From positions 124,001 to 188,000 of the forward strand of contig WIXG01000053.1 of assembly GCA_009869945.1 (NCBI GenBank): 64,000 bases of DNA, in the 5' to 3' direction. The notes beneath the pieces were generated by a model. The model did not search any database, was not told the origin of the DNA, and worked only from the letters and a program-made list of their open reading frames with translations. Both the position numbers and the translations under genes were made by a program. This DNA is from Mesaphorura yosii (lineage: Eukaryota; Arthropoda; Collembola; Poduromorpha; Tullbergiidae). Positions 58,635 to 64,000 of the stretch are shown piece by piece. Position 1 is the stretch's first letter. The number at the start of each line of letters is the position of its first letter.

Positions 58635-60342
58635 CTGAAGTTTCTTTCAAATACTGAATCGAGTGTTCTTTGCAGTATCCGTATTTCGTACAATTTCTAG
58701 TGCAATTTGATCCTATGCGATGAAAATGTACAGCCACTTTGGGCAAAACGTTGACTAGATACCAGATTTCAAGTAAGAATTAAATGGAAAATCGGACGTT
58801 TACTTTGGCGCTGATCAAGTTTTACAAAGGACGCGAACTCGCTCTCGTTTGGCGACTCACTGACGTGGATTTTGCATTATTTTATTATGTATGCTTTCCG
58901 GCACGTTTCACGTTTTATTTTAGCAAGATTGTCCTCATTTTCTACCAAATCAGGAGTCGAGGCTGCATATCGCCCAGCGAGCTCCTCAACTACGTGATTT
59001 GTTGTGGTCCAGCTTTCAAGAGAACTTTTGTGCTCAACGAGACCAGAATCAAATCCAAGCACAATACGAGTACGAATGATCCACCCACACGTTGTAGTCG
59101 CATTGATATTCGCAACAATAAAATCAAGAGCATTGAGAACCCGACCAGAGAATTCGCCTGTCTCTCAAATGCATGGATGCTCCTTTGTGACTGAAAGTCA
59201 GTAGTCATTCACGTTCATCGCATTGAGGCCTTATCAGCATCAACGACATTAAATTTCATTATCCTAGCGCTTGGATTGAATTGACTAATCGTTATGCTTT
59301 GGTTTAACCTTACAAAAATTGCTGCGTGTACTCCTCGAGATTGCTACGTGATTGTTGTTATCGCCACAGCCGCATGACAAGCAATTGCAATTGCACAGTG
59401 CATGTATTTAACAATTTAACGTGTAATTGGTACGTGTACGCGTCGCTCCTGTCTGCCTGAGTCACCAGTCTCACTGATACGTGCAGAACGCACACATTGT
59501 GATATGATAGCGAGTGCGCGTGGATGAGAACATTCTTCATTCTGAAGTTGAGCGTCGGGCTGTCCGCATCAGGATCCTGCACTCAGTTCGCGTGTCCGCG
59601 TCACGCTTGTTCTGCAGCTCCTGAGTGAATTTGTGTGTAGCCAAAGTCAAAGTGAGATTAAGATTAAAGACAGACAGTCAAGTCTTTCACAGTCATTGGC
59701 GTTGGCGGTTCACTGCTGGATCGTGCAAATTGCGTTCTAATTTTGGACCTGAAATGTGCCTGAACAACCAGAACACTTGAATTGGTTTTAGCTTGTGTGT
59801 GGACTTGAACCGGTACATCTGCACGGTGAATTAAGAGCAACAACAATGGTCTTGATGGATAACAATGACCAGCGTCAGAGGCAGAAAGGAAGTTTATAAA
59901 TATTTCAGCATTTCCGTTTGACGTTGTGTTTGTGAGTTGGAAGTGGACGTTATTGTGTTGGCTGTCATTGTTCAAACTCGGACGGTGTCGTATGCCAAAA
60001 TAGTAAAATAGCCAAAATTAAACACGTCTCCGAGCCGCCTTCGTGCAGGCCGCAGTGATTTGCAAAAGTCGAAATCAATAACATCAATTAATGGACGAGT
60101 TGTGGTTTGTTTTGTGACAGGCGGCGATGAAGAAGTCAGCGGCAGGAGTATGGCATGGTCAAGTTCTCCATTATTGCGCGGCGACGACTTCTTGACCTTG
60201 TTGGCGAGCGGTAGCTGGTGTTCCTCAGCAAACAACGTCAGCCTTTGCCTCGTTGCGATCACGGCCTCATATCGTTCTCAGAGCTCACGCTGATCAAATC
60301 AAGTCACTTTTGTTTTCTTCGGTTCATTCGTCATTGCACACA
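58635..60342. other. Interval between septin and torso-like
   Basis: About 1.7 kb containing the upstream region and 5' UTR of torso-like. A 136-codon plus-strand frame starting with ATG (58784-59194) has no recognisable motif. I see no other gene. Confidence 0.65.
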
Positions 60343-61308
60343 ATGGCCTTCATTCAACTAATTCAGCAACAAGGCGCGGAGACGTCGAAGCGTAGTCAGA
60401 TTGCCATAAAAGAACAGCCTTCGTCTCCCAAAGTGGTTCAGGACAGAGCCTTCTGGCCACGGACACTTCTCACGGTCCGTTCGATCCTGCTCATCCTTCT
60501 CGTTCTGGCGGACCTGTGCAGCTGTCAAAAATGTCAGGTCGACTGCATCTCGAACCACGTTCCTGGAGCCAACTATTTGCCAACGAGTCCTGCCATTACT
60601 GCTCACGGTGCCGGAGGTGGATTCTCTGGCGCACTCTACATTCAGAAAAACAGTGCGGTGTCCAGCACAGCCTCCACTCCGATGGCAGCCCACTCTGACT
60701 TTAGCAGTGATAAAAATAGCAATAGTAATCGTCTCGCGAGTCATCCCGTCATTCCTGGTTCAGTACTTCATTTGTTCCAGCGCTACGGATACTTAAGTCT
60801 GAGCATGCGAGTCGTGCCACGGAACGACACGCAGAGCTGGGTATTTTTAGAACCCACGAAGCCTGTCTTCGACCCGTCCACGTACGAAGTCAAGGAGCAA
60901 ATGTTTCTCACCCCAGACAACGGACTGCCGCTCCACAATGAGTTCCACATCGACCTGTGTGAAGACATCCAGCAGCTCATCCAGGCGTACTTCAGGCGGT
61001 TCACCATCGAGGGATTTGACAAGCCCTGGCACGCGTTCGCAGGTGGCTGGCGCTCGCCGAGCCTGGCCAAGTACATGGGCATTGACTCGAACTACGTGAA
61101 AGGCGACTACAAGTACATGCTCGTACGGGTGCTCATGGTCCGCTCCACCGGAAAATTTGTCCCGTTCACAAACGTCACACACACGCACGGGACGGAGCCT
61201 GCGTTTCGGTCGCTCCGTTCCAGTGACTACACATCTTCGTACAGCTTCTTCAACGACGTGGGGACGCACTACGTCAACTCATACCTTACGGGAAATGCCA
61301 TTTATCAG
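60343..61308 (+). CDS. tsl: Torso-like homologue, MACPF-domain protein, first coding exon (322 residues), 3' exons off window
   Basis: A secreted protein needed in Drosophila for local activation of the Torso receptor tyrosine kinase at the embryo poles, and for growth and body size (family knowledge). Residues 1-41 are hydrophilic, 42-58 form a hydrophobic signal or anchor segment (SILLILLVLADLC), then a Cys-rich spot and a Ser/Asn-rich stretch to about 140. The conserved part follows: LFQRYGYLSLSMRVVPRNDT, EFHIDLCEDIQQLIQAYFRR, FTIEGFDKPWHAFAGGW and the MACPF signature DVGTHYVNSY (305-314). N-glycosylation sequons NDT and NVT are present. Donor GTGAGC after TATCAG, phase 0. The open frame continues into the intron to 61563 without homology. 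Later exons were not seen. Confidence 0.92.
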
Positions 61309-64000
61309 GTGAGCGAGCAAAGGCCGAAAACTCCATTCCAGCAGTGTGACTGCGTCAATGAGACAAATGAGACTGTTGCTATTAATATCCTCTTGCATTT
61401 GTCCGCATCGATAATTTATTGCAAAGGGTGGCTCGAGAGTCCCTCTGCGCTGCCGCCGCATTTGTGTCCTGTAGAAATAGAATCCGGGTTCGTTAATGGT
61501 TCGAGCGTCCCTTCGGTCTGGTCGGTCCTTGATTTGTGCTCGAGGTTGTTGAGACCTTGTTAAGGTCGATGCGGACAAAGCCAATATGGAATATGAAATA
61601 TTGAATATTGAACGATTAAGACCCGAGTGTAATGGTTTCGGTAAATATTTGTGATTTATTGGACGGACGCTTGTCTCGAGACTTGAGAGCCTCGCGCACG
61701 TTGAGATCGAGAGTGAAATGCGCGAGGAGAGGTTTTTCAAAAGAATTTCCTCTGACTGAGATTCAGAGTTCAGTTTCACTGTCAATGAATACAAAGTCAC
61801 ACACGTTTACGAGTTAGTTGTGGAATTTCAGTCATTTATTTGTTTTGAATTTCCTAAAAGGAAACTCGAGAGTCAAATGTGTTCGTGAGACGACATACTT
61901 CCAACCCTGCTGCATCCCAGTCACAATTAAAAGTGTGCTCGCGTTCAAACCCGAGCAGCACAAAAGAAAAGGAAATTGACTGTTTGTCTTTTGTGTGGAT
62001 TCCAAAAGTCAATAGATTGTGTTCACAATTTGTTGTTGCAAACTTGAGAAGAAAAGGGGTCTCTGTCTGTTCCTCTCCTGAGCGTGTCATTCGATTGAAG
62101 CACAATGAATTGAGTGATATGCGTGGCACCTGATTGATCCCTGCACTGCTCTGCGCTGTACCCGTGCTTTAAGGACGCATTCGATGCCGTTGTGACTAAT
62201 TAAATCTTGAAACACTCTTGTTTTTCTTGATGCATCTGGGCCTGCTTTCGCTTTAATCTGCCAACAACCTGTTGTCTGCTGCGGCTGACTTTAGGGCTGA
62301 TTTTCTTGCATTCAATTTAGCACGGTTTCAGTGGGCCTCAGCCTTGTTTCTGAGGTGAGAGATTTATAAGGCGTAAAATTTCGAAATATAATCACGTTTC
62401 TAATTTTACACCAGCGTTCTGGCGTGTGCAGAGCACGCGGAGAGCGTTATTGACTTTGAGGAGCAGTGAAGATGATGATCTCTGGCTTCTTTGATCGGTG
62501 TCATTCGATATTTGACGCCAATCTCTCCAATTACCATCGTCATTCCCATCATTGCTGTGTTAATACTGCATAAAATGCATTCGCAGCCTGCAAATTGGAA
62601 ACACAGGTGAGAGCTGTGAAGGTGGCTGGCCGAGGAGTCGGCCTGGACACGAAAAATCAGACACGGGCTTTTTATTTGTGACTCACTCACACGCGCAAGA
62701 AGGGAGGCTTATCTCATCAGAGTGGCAATAACTTGCACGATGCAAGATTCATGAAAGACGCCGATACCGCGACTCAGAAAAGAAGGCGGAGAGAACCAAG
62801 CATCAAAATATATAATTTTTAATCCATAAAATCAATTTTCGCCCATAAAAAATAATTGACAACGTACAGTCGTCGGCCTGCTCCAACTCCTCCTGATAGT
62901 TGTGCCGTGGCTCATGCGCTCATGCGTTCGATGTAAAGAGGCCGGCGAAAGCGAGAAGGGAGTCCGAAAGCGCAGTTTAGCTCGTAAACAGCAAAAGTTA
63001 ATTATTCGTCGCTCGAAAACAGTAAACGAGCACATAAAATCTTATTCTAAATGATTCGATTGTGTTATTTGCTGCTGTTTATGCATTTAATTAAATTAAG
63101 AATGGGCTCAGAACGATTTGAGCTTAGGTTTGCATCATCCCTCAATTACGACCAGCTCATTCATTGTGATTGGGGATCACAGGGCCGTAATTACCGTCCT
63201 GAAGCACTCGCACACTCGAGGAGATTCATTTCACTGCTAATCTCACGGTTTGTGATTCGAGTTATGTAAGATGTGCTCACAGATTTTAACGATAAGAGTT
63301 TATGGCCACCACCACGACGGATATCAATTATCGCCAAGACCAAGACTGCTGCAGTGGGGCAACAATGCTAAACGCGATCGAGATGCAGGCGCAGTCGCAG
63401 TCTTACGTTATCTAAGACGCAATTCGATGCACTGCCAGCGAGAACCTTTGAACCTGGAAAAGAAAGAGAATCGCATTGCAATTGGGAACAACAATGGGAT
63501 GCCATAAAGCGGAATATAAAATTACAAAAGGTGTGTCTGTCAATCACAGGCACGGCATGCACAAACGCAAACGCAAGTGCACGAGTGCGAGTGGCTCACT
63601 GGCTGGGCAGGCAGGCAGAAGTAAGAAAAACCTGAATCACAGCCACTGCCGAGTTGGAGGCAGCGCAGTGCACGGCGTGTGTGATACCAAAATATTCCAT
63701 TGCAGCAATAGCAATAGCAATGATACTGATACGAATATGATACGAAGAAACAATTGAATTTGACAAAATTACCAGCCAAGTTCTCTTTCCTCTGAACGCC
63801 GTCTCTGCCGCTGCGTCTCTCCTACCATGCCTGCCATGGACCAGCAGTGTTTAATTATTCTGCTCGAGTACAACTCATCTTTTCTATCGTTTTTGTAATT
63901 CTGATTAATTCCTACCTAATGGCCATTATTTACTTCAAGCAGCAAAAGTAGTTGGTTTTTTATTCGTGCACCGTGCAGGAGTGGTGCGAGTCCAGTACGA
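61309..64000. other. Torso-like intron 1 and beyond; no exon recognised
   Basis: About 2.7 kb after the torso-like donor. I found no segment resembling the C-terminal half of torso-like, so this is probably intron running past the window edge. Confidence 0.65.
63701..63721. repeat. Short AGCAAT tandem repeat
   Basis: About three and a half units of a six-base AGCAAT repeat, downstream of torso-like exon 1. Simple sequence without a known role. Confidence 0.5.

Noticed and set aside
58784-59194. 136-codon ATG-started frame between septin and torso-like
   Set aside because: No domain, signal peptide or similarity that I recognise; length is compatible with chance.
1-64000. CRISPR, phage, operon or other prokaryotic defence system
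   Set aside because: Intron-rich animal genes occupy the window; no direct-repeat arrays, ribosome binding sites or bacterial gene families were seen.

Overview
The window is animal nuclear DNA, almost certainly from an arthropod. It has spliceosomal genes with canonical GT-AG introns, AT-rich introns and intergenic DNA, and no sign of operons or ribosome binding sites. Three protein-coding genes can be read from the sequence. One is a torso-like (Tsl) homologue, a MACPF-domain protein that to my knowledge is known only from arthropods. I cannot name the species or the order.

About 45 kb of the window (8230-53587, minus strand) is one gene, a neurobeachin homologue (Nbea; rugose/AKAP550 in Drosophila). 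I could trace 30 coding exons from the start codon at 53587 leftwards to 8230. Every junction keeps the reading frame, giving 6,630 coding bases and 2,210 residues. The recovered part covers the N-terminal armadillo-like region, the concanavalin-A-like lectin domain, the conserved central region, a long acidic linker, the DUF1088 region and the very start of the PH-BEACH module. The rest of PH, BEACH and the WD40 repeats must lie to the left of the window, because I found no convincing exon in 1-8229. Intron 1 (28398-53053) is about 24.7 kb. It contains a TA-flanked DNA transposon of 933 bp (47175-48107) with diverged terminal inverted repeats, and a same-strand open frame (35333-35774) with a consensus donor in the right phase to be an alternative first exon.

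To the right, on the plus strand and head-to-head with neurobeachin, lies a complete eight-exon septin gene of the SEPT6/8/10/11 class (Drosophila Sep2/Sep5 type; 56513-58397, 417 residues) with a polyadenylation signal at 58629. It is followed by the first coding exon of torso-like (60343-61308), whose remaining exons lie beyond the window or were not recognised. About 2.9 kb separates the neurobeachin and septin start codons, so the two may share a regulatory interval.

Neurobeachin is a large scaffold for membrane trafficking and protein kinase A anchoring, the septin is a filament-forming GTP-binding protein, and torso-like is a secreted patterning factor. I see no evidence that they act in one pathway; their adjacency looks incidental. 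I did not find a prokaryote-style system, CRISPR array, tRNA or rRNA gene.
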